Source: Candidatus Rifleibacteriota bacterium
GTDB lineage: Bacteria > Riflebacteria > Ozemobacteria > Ozemobacterales > Ozemobacteraceae
NCBI GenBank assembly: GCA_029564115.1
Contig: JAKQQP010000338.1
Location: 1 to 25,248, forward strand
Length of the DNA: 25,248 nt
Direction: 5' to 3'
The notes beneath the pieces are model-generated. The model ran no database searches, had not been told where the DNA came from, and worked only from the letters and a program-made list of their open reading frames with translations. Positions 1-7,448 of this stretch are shown piece after piece. The translations under genes were made by a program, and so were the position numbers. Within the stretch, counting starts at the first letter, position 1. Each line of letters begins with the position of its first letter.

Positions 1-69
1 GCTGTTAAGGACAAGCTTCACACTGTTCAGTTTAAATTCGCCATCATACCGGTTACGTTTTTTCTTCAT
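1..69 (-). CDS. IS3-family transposase OrfA, N-terminal fragment (partial at window edge)
   Basis: Reading the minus strand from the ATG at 69-67 gives 23 residues, beginning MKKKRNRYDGEFKLNSVKLV and staying open to the edge. The basic start followed by (Y/F)xxEFKxxxVxLV is the hallmark opening of IS3/IS911-type OrfA proteins, whose N-terminal helix-turn-helix binds the element's ends. A good ribosome binding site (AGGAGA, 6-7 bases upstream) supports this start. In this family OrfA is normally followed by orfB, the DDE integrase, joined by a -1 frameshift; that part lies outside the window. Whether the element is intact cannot be judged here. Confidence 0.72.
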   Translation of the reverse strand, partial: MKKKRNRYDGEFKLNSVKLVLNS

Positions 70-136
70 TTCCAATCTCCTGATTTTTATTCTCTCAGAA
101 AATTGGCTTATTTGCCTGTTACATTTCAGCGGGTCA
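1..136 (-). mobile_element. IS3-family insertion sequence, 5' end only (runs off left edge)
   Basis: On the minus strand, a transposase OrfA-like reading frame begins at 69 and continues past the window edge. About 67 bases upstream of its start the minus strand reads TGACCCGCTGAAATGTAACA from 136 inward. It begins with TG, as IS3-family terminal inverted repeats do, and lies at the usual distance from orfA. The element end at 136 is inferred: the opposite end, orfB and the target-site duplication are outside the window. No coding function is seen between 137 and the next gene. Confidence 0.5.
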
Positions 137-283
137 GATCAAGAGCAAAAGAAGGGGGATCTTCAAGAAATTCGGGTGCATAAATTCAAATTTCTGAACT
201 GTCTTTATCTTTTGGCCTACAAATATATTGAGGATGAAATTCAACTTGTAATGCTTTCTACCCATGAAAACTTTTACAAAAGT

Positions 284-321
284 AAAAAAAAATTAAAAGG
301 TAGTCTAACAAGTGCGTAGAC
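284..321 (-). terminator. Possible weak intrinsic terminator after the ABC exporter genes
   Basis: On the minus strand, about 40 bases after the stop codon at 362, GTCTA (321-317) and TAGAC (307-303) can pair around a 9-base loop. This is followed by TACC, TTTTAA and a run of nine T (292-284). The stem is only 5 bp, so this is a weak call. The position and the T-run are right for ending the minus-strand ABC operon. Confidence 0.3.
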
Positions 322-361
322 CCGAAAAAGCCGGCCGGTAGTTCGCTCAAGACAAAAACAG

Positions 362-2167
362 TCACTGGCGCTGACAAAGCTTATGATACAAACCTTTTTG
401 AGCGAGTAACTGACTGTGAGTGCCATGTTCGACAATTTCGCCATTGTTCATGACGCATATCAGGTCAGCGTTGCGAATGGTAGCCAGACGATGTGCGACG
501 ACAATTGCCGTACGTTCGGCAAGCAGCTTCTGCAGCGCGTCCTGAATCAGCTGCTCGGTCAGAGTATCGACACTTGCGGTAGCCTCGTCGAGAATCAATA
601 TACGCGGGTCAGCCAGAACTGCGCGGGCAATACAGATCAGCTGCCGTTGACCCAGAGACAGGTTGACACCACCCTCGAGAATCCGGGTTGAATACCCACG
701 CGGCAGTTCGCATATGAACGCGTGCGCATTAGCGGCACGGGCGGCCTTTTCTACTTCTGCCATGGCTGCGCCGGGATTCGAAAACCTGATGTTGTCAGCA
801 ACGGTGCCGGTAAAAAGAAACGGGTCCTGCGGCACTAACCCCATCTGCCGCCGCAAAGATTTCTGCGTGACTGCCCGGACATCGAAGGCATCGATCATTA
901 CGCTGCCCTCGCCTACATCGTACAGCCTGGCCACCAGAGAGGCAATCGTCGTCTTTCCGGCACCGGTTGGGCCGACCAAAGCCACTGTCTGCCCCGGTTC
1001 TATTGTCAGATCAATATTACGAAGCACCGGCGCACCGGGCTGGTAAGAAAAACCAACCTGGCGAAGTTCGATGCGGCCAACAACTGGCGGCAACTCAATG
1101 GCAGACGGCTCATCATAGATTGTCGGCTTTGTATCGAGCATTTCCAGAACACGCTCACCGCCAGCCATCGCCGACTGCATGGTTGTATACATCTGCGAAA
1201 GATCCTGAATCGGCTGGAAAAAGCGAGCTACGTAAGCGAGAAAAGCTACAACCGTTCCGAGGGTGAGCTCGCCGTGGGCAACGGCAATTCCGCCAGACCA
1301 GAGAACGATCGCTGTGGCGAGAACGCCAAGAAAATCAACCGTCGGCAGAAAAATGAACGACAGCGACATTGCCTCGATATTGGCATCACGATTAGCACGA
1401 TTGACTTCATCGAAACGTTCGGAAGAAACGCCTTCGCGCGCAAAAGCCTGAATTACCCGAATACCGGAAATATCTTCGGCAAGTCCGCCAACTACGGCTG
1501 CCACCCGCTGCCGTGTTTTTCTGAAAGCCACCCGGGCACGGCGGGAAAAAGCCCAGGTCGCCAGCAGCATCAGAGGCACAACCGCAAATGCCGCCAGACT
1601 CAGTGACACATCGAGCGAAAGCATTACGGCCATTATACCGGCAAGCACTACCGTGTCGCCGATTATCGTTGCCACCCCCGATGAAAGCAGGTCATTGATC
1701 ACCGAAACATCGCTGATAACCCGCGAAATAGTGACTCCAACAATGTGGGAATGATGGTAAGAAATTGGCAGAACCTGAAGGTGCGCAAAAAGCCTGGCAC
1801 GCAAAGTGGTCAGCACCCGCAAACCAACCCACGAAAGCAGATACTGCTGCAATGACGTCGTCACATAGAGCGTGACAAAAACCACCGCCATCAATAGCGA
1901 TGTATAAAATAACCCATTGCTGTCACCGTTCACAATGTTTTCATCGATGGCAATCTTGATAAGATAAGGTGAAGTCAAAGCCAGAATCGAACTGATCATC
2001 ATCAACAGCAATGCCGCAAGCATGCGGGGCCAGTGCGGCTTAACAAAACCGAGCAGACGGCGAAAAACGCGCAGATCGAAAGCCTGTGCGGCAGAATCTC
2101 GACCGAAGCTTTGTATGGCACTGCGCGGCCCCATCGCCGACCCTGCCGATCCAAACGAAAAGCTCAT
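362..2167 (-). CDS. ABC exporter half-transporter, catalytic subunit of a heterodimer (MdlB/LmrA type)
   Basis: A 601-residue type IV ABC exporter half: an N-terminal transmembrane domain with about six helices (roughly residues 40-325), then a nucleotide-binding domain. The Walker A motif GPTGAGKTT lies near residue 400. The signature motif is LSLGQRQ, not canonical LSGGQ. Walker B LILDEATAS carries the catalytic Glu, and the H-loop AHRLAT carries the switch His. The start overlaps the stop of the upstream half-transporter by 4 bases (ATGA), which implies translational coupling. With its partner it should form a heterodimer that extrudes drugs, lipids or other hydrophobic compounds across the inner membrane. 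The intact E and H with a non-canonical signature are what is expected of the TM288-like half in asymmetric exporters. The substrate cannot be told from sequence. Confidence 0.93.
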   Translation of the reverse strand: MSFSFGSAGSAMGPRSAIQSFGRDSAAQAFDLRVFRRLLGFVKPHWPRMLAALLLMMISSILALTSPYLIKIAIDENIVNGDSNGLFYTSLLMAVVFVTLYVTTSLQQYLLSWVGLRVLTTLRARLFAHLQVLPISYHHSHIVGVTISRVISDVSVINDLLSSGVATIIGDTVVLAGIMAVMLSLDVSLSLAAFAVVPLMLLATWAFSRRARVAFRKTRQRVAAVVGGLAEDISGIRVIQAFAREGVSSERFDEVNRANRDANIEAMSLSFIFLPTVDFLGVLATAIVLWSGGIAVAHGELTLGTVVAFLAYVARFFQPIQDLSQMYTTMQSAMAGGERVLEMLDTKPTIYDEPSAIELPPVVGRIELRQVGFSYQPGAPVLRNIDLTIEPGQTVALVGPTGAGKTTIASLVARLYDVGEGSVMIDAFDVRAVTQKSLRRQMGLVPQDPFLFTGTVADNIRFSNPGAAMAEVEKAARAANAHAFICELPRGYSTRILEGGVNLSLGQRQLICIARAVLADPRILILDEATASVDTLTEQLIQDALQKLLAERTAIVVAHRLATIRNADLICVMNNGEIVEHGTHSQLLAQKGLYHKLCQRQ

Positions 2168-3903
2168 AGGCCACCCGCCCTTTCCTGCTGGTAATAAAGC
2201 TCTGCATACAAACCCGAGCCCCGCAAAAGTTCTTCGTGTGCGCCCTGCGCTACCAGACGGCCACGATCGAGTATGAGAATCAGATCAGCACGGCGCAGAG
2301 TGCTGAGCCTCTGCGCAATCACAAAACAGGTGCGCCCGACCATCAAATGTTCGAGAGCCCGCTGAATCTGCTGTTCTGTCGCTGTATCGACGCTCGCCGT
2401 GGCATCATCGAGAATAAGAATACGCGGGTCTCTGAGCAAAGTTCGCGCAATCGCCAGCCGCTGTTTCTGCCCGCCTGAAAGAGTGACGCCGCGCTCTCCG
2501 ATCACCGTATCATAACCATGCGGCATTGCGGCAATAAAATCATGCGCCTGGGCGGCACGGGCGGCAGCCAGCATTTCCTGTTCACTGGCACCAGGACGAC
2601 CAAACATGATATTCTCGCGAACCGTCGTGGCGAAAAGCGTCGTTTCCTGAAGTACAGTGCCGATCTGATCGCGCAGCGAAGCAAGAGTGACTTTTCTGAG
2701 GTCGTTGCCGTCAATGAGCACGCGACCAGCGGTCGGGTCATAAAAACGCGGAATCAGATTGATGATCGTCGATTTACCCGAGCCGGTAGTGCCGAGCAAC
2801 GCCACTACCTGCCCTGGCCGCACTGCAAAAGAAACTTTATGCAGAATTCGATGATTGCGCACATAACCGAACTCGACGTTTTCAAAAACGACTTCGCCAG
2901 TAACTGCCGGAAGTGGCTTTGCGTCAGGCGCATCAGCAACTTCAACGACTGCATCGAGAATCTCGAACACCCTCTCACCAGAAGTAATCGCCAGCGTAAC
3001 TGCCGGCACAATATTGCCCATTCGCCGCACCGGCACGGTCAATTGCCCGAGATAAGCGGCAAAGGCAACGAGCTCGCCGGTCGTGAGTTGCCCGCGTGTC
3101 ACCATGTAACCACCATAACCGATGACTATGACCATCGCAAAATTTGCGATCATATCTATCTGCGGCGCCTGCACAGCCTGTAGACGTGCTGTCAGAGTCG
3201 ACAACAAAAACCAGCGGCGATTCTCGCGGGCAAATCTGGCTGTTTCTGCGTCTTCCTGAGCGAAAGCCTTGACGACTCGCACACCACGCAGGTTTTGTTC
3301 AAGGCGTGCCGTCAACTTGCCAAGCTGCTTCTGAATTGTCAGCGACATCGGCCGCAGACGCCGGCCAAGGTTCACGGCACGCCACACCAGCAGCGGCATG
3401 GTCGACATCGCCAGCAGAGCAAGCAGCGGATCGATCAGCGCCAGCAGTACCAGCGAGCCAGTTACCAGAACCAGCCCGTCAATTATCCGCAGAAAAGCAC
3501 GGCCGGTAACAAACCTGATGCGCTCGACGTCTTGAATGGCACGGGTCAGAATCTGCCCGCTTTCGCTGCGATCGTGCCATGAAAACGACAGACGCGCCAG
3601 CTGCCGATGAATAGCGCTACGCAGATCACAAGCCACATTCTGCGACGCGGTTTCTGTCCAGTATCCTTGAAAATAAGTAATTACCGCCTTGAGAAAAGCC
3701 AGCAGCAGCAGCCATAGAACCGCAGCCCTGATCAAAGACGGGCTTCGATGGGCAATACCGTGATCGACAATCGAGCGAATGATCTGGGGAATAGCGAGAG
3801 CAATACCATTGATAGCCAGCAGAGCCAGGTAAGCCGCCAGAGTCTTGCGCCAGTATGGGCGCAGGCATTCCATGCAGCGCCAGAGAACATTGGATTTACC
3901 CAC
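2164..3903 (-). CDS. ABC exporter half-transporter, degenerate-site subunit (MdlA type)
   Basis: Partner half-transporter, about 579 residues from the GTG at 3903. A longer form starts at a TTG at 3930; the GTG is preferred because AGGGG lies just upstream. The transmembrane domain covers roughly residues 25-310. The nucleotide-binding domain has Walker A GTTGSGKST (about residue 372) and a canonical signature LSGGQKQ. Its Walker B reads LILDDATAS, so Asp replaces the catalytic Glu, and its switch position reads AQRLST, so Gln replaces His. Both substitutions are known from the degenerate subunit of heterodimeric exporters such as TM287. This Walker A/B pairs with the odd LSLGQ of the next gene to form a low-activity ATP site, while the partner's E/H pairs with this LSGGQ in the active site. 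It is first in the two-gene operon. Confidence 0.9.
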   Translation of the reverse strand: MGKSNVLWRCMECLRPYWRKTLAAYLALLAINGIALAIPQIIRSIVDHGIAHRSPSLIRAAVLWLLLLAFLKAVITYFQGYWTETASQNVACDLRSAIHRQLARLSFSWHDRSESGQILTRAIQDVERIRFVTGRAFLRIIDGLVLVTGSLVLLALIDPLLALLAMSTMPLLVWRAVNLGRRLRPMSLTIQKQLGKLTARLEQNLRGVRVVKAFAQEDAETARFARENRRWFLLSTLTARLQAVQAPQIDMIANFAMVIVIGYGGYMVTRGQLTTGELVAFAAYLGQLTVPVRRMGNIVPAVTLAITSGERVFEILDAVVEVADAPDAKPLPAVTGEVVFENVEFGYVRNHRILHKVSFAVRPGQVVALLGTTGSGKSTIINLIPRFYDPTAGRVLIDGNDLRKVTLASLRDQIGTVLQETTLFATTVRENIMFGRPGASEQEMLAAARAAQAHDFIAAMPHGYDTVIGERGVTLSGGQKQRLAIARTLLRDPRILILDDATASVDTATEQQIQRALEHLMVGRTCFVIAQRLSTLRRADLILILDRGRLVAQGAHEELLRGSGLYAELYYQQERAGGL

Positions 3904-3930
3904 GGACACCCCTGACCAGACGCGCAACAA

Positions 3931-4377
3931 GCATTAGGCCCCCAAATTTGCGGTGTCTGTATTTTGCGTTGAACATTTTCACCACGACTACCGCGGAATT
4001 GTAACATAAAAGCGACAGCCACAGGAACAGCAGCTTGTCTGCAGACCGAAAACCCAGATAATCAGACTGCCGTGATGCTTCTGTCGACCTCAAAAAGACG
4101 CCGCTGCAGTTGCCACCCCATCAACCAAAGCGTGTGGAGCAAGTTTTAAACATTCTGACAAATCGGATGAATAACCCCATTCCGTCAGAATTCTTTGAGC
4201 TTCATCTTCTGCAAAATATACAAAAAAACTGTCTGCCGGAAATTCACCTCAGAAGAATTATTTATCTCTGCCATCGGGTGTTTATAGATACAAGAACTCA
4301 CTGATAAATCCACTTTCTGAGGGTTCGACCTTCAGACGAGGCTTCAAAAAGTTTGTTTATAGGCCACTACTTTGTGA
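3931..4377. other. Intergenic region between the divergent ABC and RND operons, nothing assignable
   Basis: About 450 bases between the minus-strand ABC operon and the RND operon promoter. It must contain the ABC operon promoter, but no convincing -35/-10 pair, operator palindrome, RNA gene or coding region was found. The short open frames here (for example 4110-4304 plus and 3896-4093 minus) lack recognisable domains and good ribosome binding sites. Confidence 0.5.
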
Positions 4378-4406
4378 TTGACTTTATTCGTCGTTTAGGC
4401 TAAAAA
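4378..4406 (+). promoter_or_regulatory. Predicted promoter of the tetR-RND operon
   Basis: TTGACT at 4378-4383 is a 5/6 match to the -35 consensus. TAAAAA at 4401-4406 is a 4/6 match to the -10, with an optimal 17-base spacer. Transcription would start near 4412-4416, inside the operator palindrome that follows, about 40 bases before the tetR start codon. Confidence 0.6.
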
Positions 4407-4412
4407 AACGAC

Positions 4413-4432
4413 CTGACTGACTAGTCAGTCAG
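4413..4432. promoter_or_regulatory. TetR-family operator (perfect 20-bp palindrome)
   Basis: CTGACTGACTAGTCAGTCAG is a perfect inverted repeat. The core TGACTGACTAGTCAGTCA is a frequent operator type for AcrR/TetR-family repressors. It lies between the predicted -10 and the tetR start codon, so the TetR protein bound there would block transcription of its own operon. This predicts negative autoregulation with induction by a pump substrate. Confidence 0.85.
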
Positions 4433-4455
4433 AAAAACAACTCGGAAAAAATTTT

Positions 4456-5031
4456 ATGCAAGAAAGAACATCAAAACAAAACCAGCTGCTCGATGCGGGT
4501 CTCGACGTCTTCTACGAAAAGGGCTTCGATCGAGCAACTATCGACGATATTGTCGGCCGCGCCGACTGCGGCAAAGGCACCTTTTATCGTTATTTCGAGA
4601 GCAAAGACGCACTATTCAACGCCCTTGAAAACAGATTCAGAGAACTACTTCTCGCCGAACTCGAGAAGCATTGCCCTTACAGCCTGTCTGTGGCTGATTT
4701 TTTTTCGGCCAGCCTGAAAACATTCATCAAAGTCTTTACCACACACCAGCGGCTCGGCCTGGTAAAATTCACCAGAGACCAGCAAACAGGCACCAACACC
4801 AATTCTTGTCGAGAAGAAAATCTGCCGAGCATCGCCTACCTGCATAAATACATTGCCAGAGCCATCGAAAAGGGCGAAATTCGCAAACTCAAAATTGACG
4901 CCATCATCGGCACCATGATCGGAGCCGTACATTTTTATCTGTTTCGGAGTTTTAAACTCGGCAAAAGTTTAAGTGACGGAGAACTTGAAGATACCGTGGA
5001 CATAATGCTGAACGGAGTAATTCCATCATGA
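4456..5031 (+). CDS. TetR/AcrR-family transcriptional repressor of the efflux operon
   Basis: A 191-residue protein of typical TetR length. The N-terminal helix-turn-helix (about residues 10-55) includes the diagnostic stretch ATIDDIVGRADCGKGTFYRY followed by FESKDALF. The rest is a helical ligand-binding and dimerisation domain of no assignable specificity. It is the first gene of the operon, 23 bases after a perfect TetR-type palindrome, so autorepression of the efflux operon is the natural inference. Its stop overlaps the start of the outer-membrane channel gene by 4 bases (ATGA). The ribosome binding site is weak (CGGA before an A-rich stretch), consistent with low repressor levels. The inducer is unknown; substrates of the encoded pump are the obvious candidates. 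Confidence 0.92.
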   Translation: MQERTSKQNQLLDAGLDVFYEKGFDRATIDDIVGRADCGKGTFYRYFESKDALFNALENRFRELLLAELEKHCPYSLSVADFFSASLKTFIKVFTTHQRLGLVKFTRDQQTGTNTNSCREENLPSIAYLHKYIARAIEKGEIRKLKIDAIIGTMIGAVHFYLFRSFKLGKSLSDGELEDTVDIMLNGVIPS

Positions 5032-6389
5032 TTAATCGCAATCTGCCCCTGTTTCTATTTATTTTTATGCTCATCTGGCCCTCAACAGGCAACAGCGCCA
5101 ATCTGGCGGAGCTTGCCGAAACGGCCATCGCTCGCAACTTGAGCCTGAAAATTTCTGATCTTGAAATCGAACAGAGTTTCATCGACGAGAAAAATGCTCT
5201 CAATGCCCTGATTCCTGATCTAAACTTTGTTGTCAACAAAACTCACAAAGACTTCAAAGATCGTCACCAGAAAAACAGCCCAGCGAACATAGATAATATG
5301 CTCACCTACTCATTCAGGCTTTCACAGGCTTATCCCGGCCTGGGCAGAATACCGGTCATTCAACGTGAGATTGCCCGGCTGAAAAGCGAGATAAAGAAAA
5401 CATATAAAGACAATCAGAAGATCAGAATTCTGCGCGATCTTGTCAAAATATACTTCAAAATGGTTCGTGACCAGGAACTGGTCAAAATTCACGAAACCGA
5501 CCTCATTTTGATCGCCGAACTGATGAAAGTTGCCAGATTGAACGAAGAACTCGGCCTGGTCCTGCGCAACGACATTCTCAGAATAGAAGTTGAACAGCTC
5601 AATTCAAATTCTGAACTTATAAAAGCTCACAACAGCTTCGAAGATCTGAAGTATGATCTGGCAGCAGTTCTCGACATTTCTGACCCGCAGGAAATCAATC
5701 TCGATCTGGCCAAGGGTCTGAAGTTCGCCCCCGCCAGCTACACTTCAGCCAGCCTCATTCAAGAGTTATTCAGCATCGACAACGACATCAATCTGGCACG
5801 CACCGACCTGAAAATTCTCAACAAAACCGTCAGAGCGGCAAGAAGCGCCAATCTGCCAACCTTGAGTATCGAGGCTGCCTACAACCATGGGCGCAAAATC
5901 GGCCCGATCGAGGGCACAAAAGATTTTTCGACGACCTTTGTTCTCAATACCCCTGTCTATAACGGCAATGAAATCGAAAATGCCGTACGTCTCGCCCAGA
6001 AGTCCGAAGAAATAGTTGCTCTGCGTGTTAAAGACCTTTCCAACGCCAAAAAATCGCTGTTGGAAAAAGCGGTTGCCGACTATAACGAGGCGCTGGCCCG
6101 CATCAGCTTTGCCGAAAAAATGGTAGAGCAGAGTCTCGAAAACATGCGTATCGTCTTTACCCGCTACCAGGAGGGCGCCTCATCGATTGTCGAGCTCGTC
6201 GATGCCCAAAGGCTGCTGACCAATTCTTCACAAACCGCTATCAGGGCTTATTACGATGAGCGGGAAAGACTGAGCGAGATTCTTCTGCTTATGCACAGAT
6301 TCGATGAGCTGCTGCAGCTCGACAAAGACGCTTCGGTACTCAATACCGACTTTCTTATGCAAACCCTGAAACTGGGAGAAAACAAATGA
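5028..6389 (+). CDS. TolC-family outer-membrane efflux channel
   Basis: A 453-residue precursor with a signal peptide (hydrophobic core about residues 6-19, likely cleavage after NSA near residue 24). Two repeated OEP-type coiled-coil halves follow. The C-terminal half shows the family's pattern: LVDAQR near residue 397, preceded by a run of heptad-like helices, and RYQEGASSIVELVDAQRLL is very typical of TolC homologues. The trimer should span the outer membrane and periplasm and dock on the adaptor encoded next. The gene overlaps both neighbours by 4 bases. No lipobox Cys follows the signal, so it is not one of the lipidated NodT-type factors. Confidence 0.9.
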   Translation: MINRNLPLFLFIFMLIWPSTGNSANLAELAETAIARNLSLKISDLEIEQSFIDEKNALNALIPDLNFVVNKTHKDFKDRHQKNSPANIDNMLTYSFRLSQAYPGLGRIPVIQREIARLKSEIKKTYKDNQKIRILRDLVKIYFKMVRDQELVKIHETDLILIAELMKVARLNEELGLVLRNDILRIEVEQLNSNSELIKAHNSFEDLKYDLAAVLDISDPQEINLDLAKGLKFAPASYTSASLIQELFSIDNDINLARTDLKILNKTVRAARSANLPTLSIEAAYNHGRKIGPIEGTKDFSTTFVLNTPVYNGNEIENAVRLAQKSEEIVALRVKDLSNAKKSLLEKAVADYNEALARISFAEKMVEQSLENMRIVFTRYQEGASSIVELVDAQRLLTNSSQTAIRAYYDERERLSEILLLMHRFDELLQLDKDASVLNTDFLMQTLKLGENK

Positions 6390-7441
6390 AAACGACTTTT
6401 AAAACCACCCTGCTCTTCCTGCTTTGCTGCTTTTCGTCATCGCTGGCGGCACAAACAAACGTAATAGCCGTTAAACCCCAGCCTGGAAGCATTAGAAAGC
6501 TTCTTCAGTTTACCGGCGAAACACGACCCGTGGTCGAAGCTTTCGTCTCTGCTGATGTCAGCGGCCCGGTAGCACAGATTATGGTTGAAGATGGGCAGAA
6601 AGTGGCTGCAAATCAACCACTCGGCAAAATCGACGACATCCGCTTCGCCATTTCTCTGCGACAGATGGAAGCGGCTCTGGAGCGCAGCAAACAGCAGTTT
6701 CAGGACGACGAAAAAGACTACGAGCGCAACAAAACCCTGTTCGACAACAAGGCCATAACGCAAAAAAGTCTCGACGCCGCTCTGACCAACTACATCAAAG
6801 GCAAAACCGCCGTGAAGCAGGCACAGGCTGATTACGACAAGGCTAAGCTTGACCTCGACCGCTGTATCGTCAGATCGCCGATCAGCGGCTACTTCGTCGA
6901 CCGATCAGTCGAACTCGGGCAGGCAATGGCGAGGGGTCAGAACATGGGCAAAGTCATCGACCTCGACGATATTTACGTTGACGCCCGCATACCAGAATCT
7001 GAAATCAGAAGCATCAAAACCGGCCAGATATGCCAGGTTGAAGGGCAGTATCAGGGCGTGGTCGAGCACATCGACCTGTATGCAGACAGTTCACGGTCTT
7101 TCAAAGTGCGCATCAGAGTTAAAAACCCTGACCTGTTTTTCCGCGGCAACATGTTTGTCAAAGGTAATATCACTCTTGAAAAATATGATAACGTGCCCCT
7201 GTTTCCGACACAGGCACTCAGAAACTTTCGCGGCGACCTCTTCGCCTACACTGTTAAAAATGGCCGTGCTAAACGCCACAAAATCAACCTGACGGCGCAA
7301 GAAGGCGATTTCAGCTATGCACCGGAAATCGAAGAAAACCACATGGTGATCACAGTGGGCCAGGACAGCCTTGAAGACGGCAGTGAAGTCATTGTCAGAA
7401 GCAATGGTAACGGCAACGGTTTAAAAAAGGCGGGCAACTGA
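6386..7441 (+). CDS. RND efflux periplasmic adaptor (membrane-fusion protein)
   Basis: A 351-residue precursor with a Sec signal peptide (hydrophobic residues about 8-20, cleavage near SLA-AQ). The order of elements is that of HlyD/AcrA-like adaptors: first half of the biotinyl-lipoyl domain (about 45-85, including VSADVSGPVAQIMVEDGQKV), an alpha-hairpin (about 85-150, rich in K, E and Q), and the second lipoyl half with the family motif IVRSPISGYF near residue 167. A beta-barrel and a membrane-proximal domain follow. It links the RND pump to the TolC-like channel. The start overlaps the preceding stop by ATGA, and the pump gene follows after 7 bases. No lipobox is present, so it is soluble in the periplasm. 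Confidence 0.92.
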   Translation: MKTTFKTTLLFLLCCFSSSLAAQTNVIAVKPQPGSIRKLLQFTGETRPVVEAFVSADVSGPVAQIMVEDGQKVAANQPLGKIDDIRFAISLRQMEAALERSKQQFQDDEKDYERNKTLFDNKAITQKSLDAALTNYIKGKTAVKQAQADYDKAKLDLDRCIVRSPISGYFVDRSVELGQAMARGQNMGKVIDLDDIYVDARIPESEIRSIKTGQICQVEGQYQGVVEHIDLYADSSRSFKVRIRVKNPDLFFRGNMFVKGNITLEKYDNVPLFPTQALRNFRGDLFAYTVKNGRAKRHKINLTAQEGDFSYAPEIEENHMVITVGQDSLEDGSEVIVRSNGNGNGLKKAGN

Positions 7442-7448
7442 CACACTT

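Noticed and set aside
340..405. 8-bp inverted repeat TCGCTCAA ... TTGAGCGA spanning the stop of the ABC gene
   Set aside because: The arms are about 45 bases apart and no T-run follows; probably coincidence.
3896..4093. 65-codon minus-strand frame with a hydrophobic stretch overlapping the start of the ABC gene
   Set aside because: It overlaps the ABC start in another frame, has no family resemblance and no good Shine-Dalgarno; more likely upstream leader sequence.
4110..4304. 64-codon open frame in the ABC-RND intergenic region
   Set aside because: No ribosome binding site, no recognisable domain and ordinary composition; it is open probably by chance.
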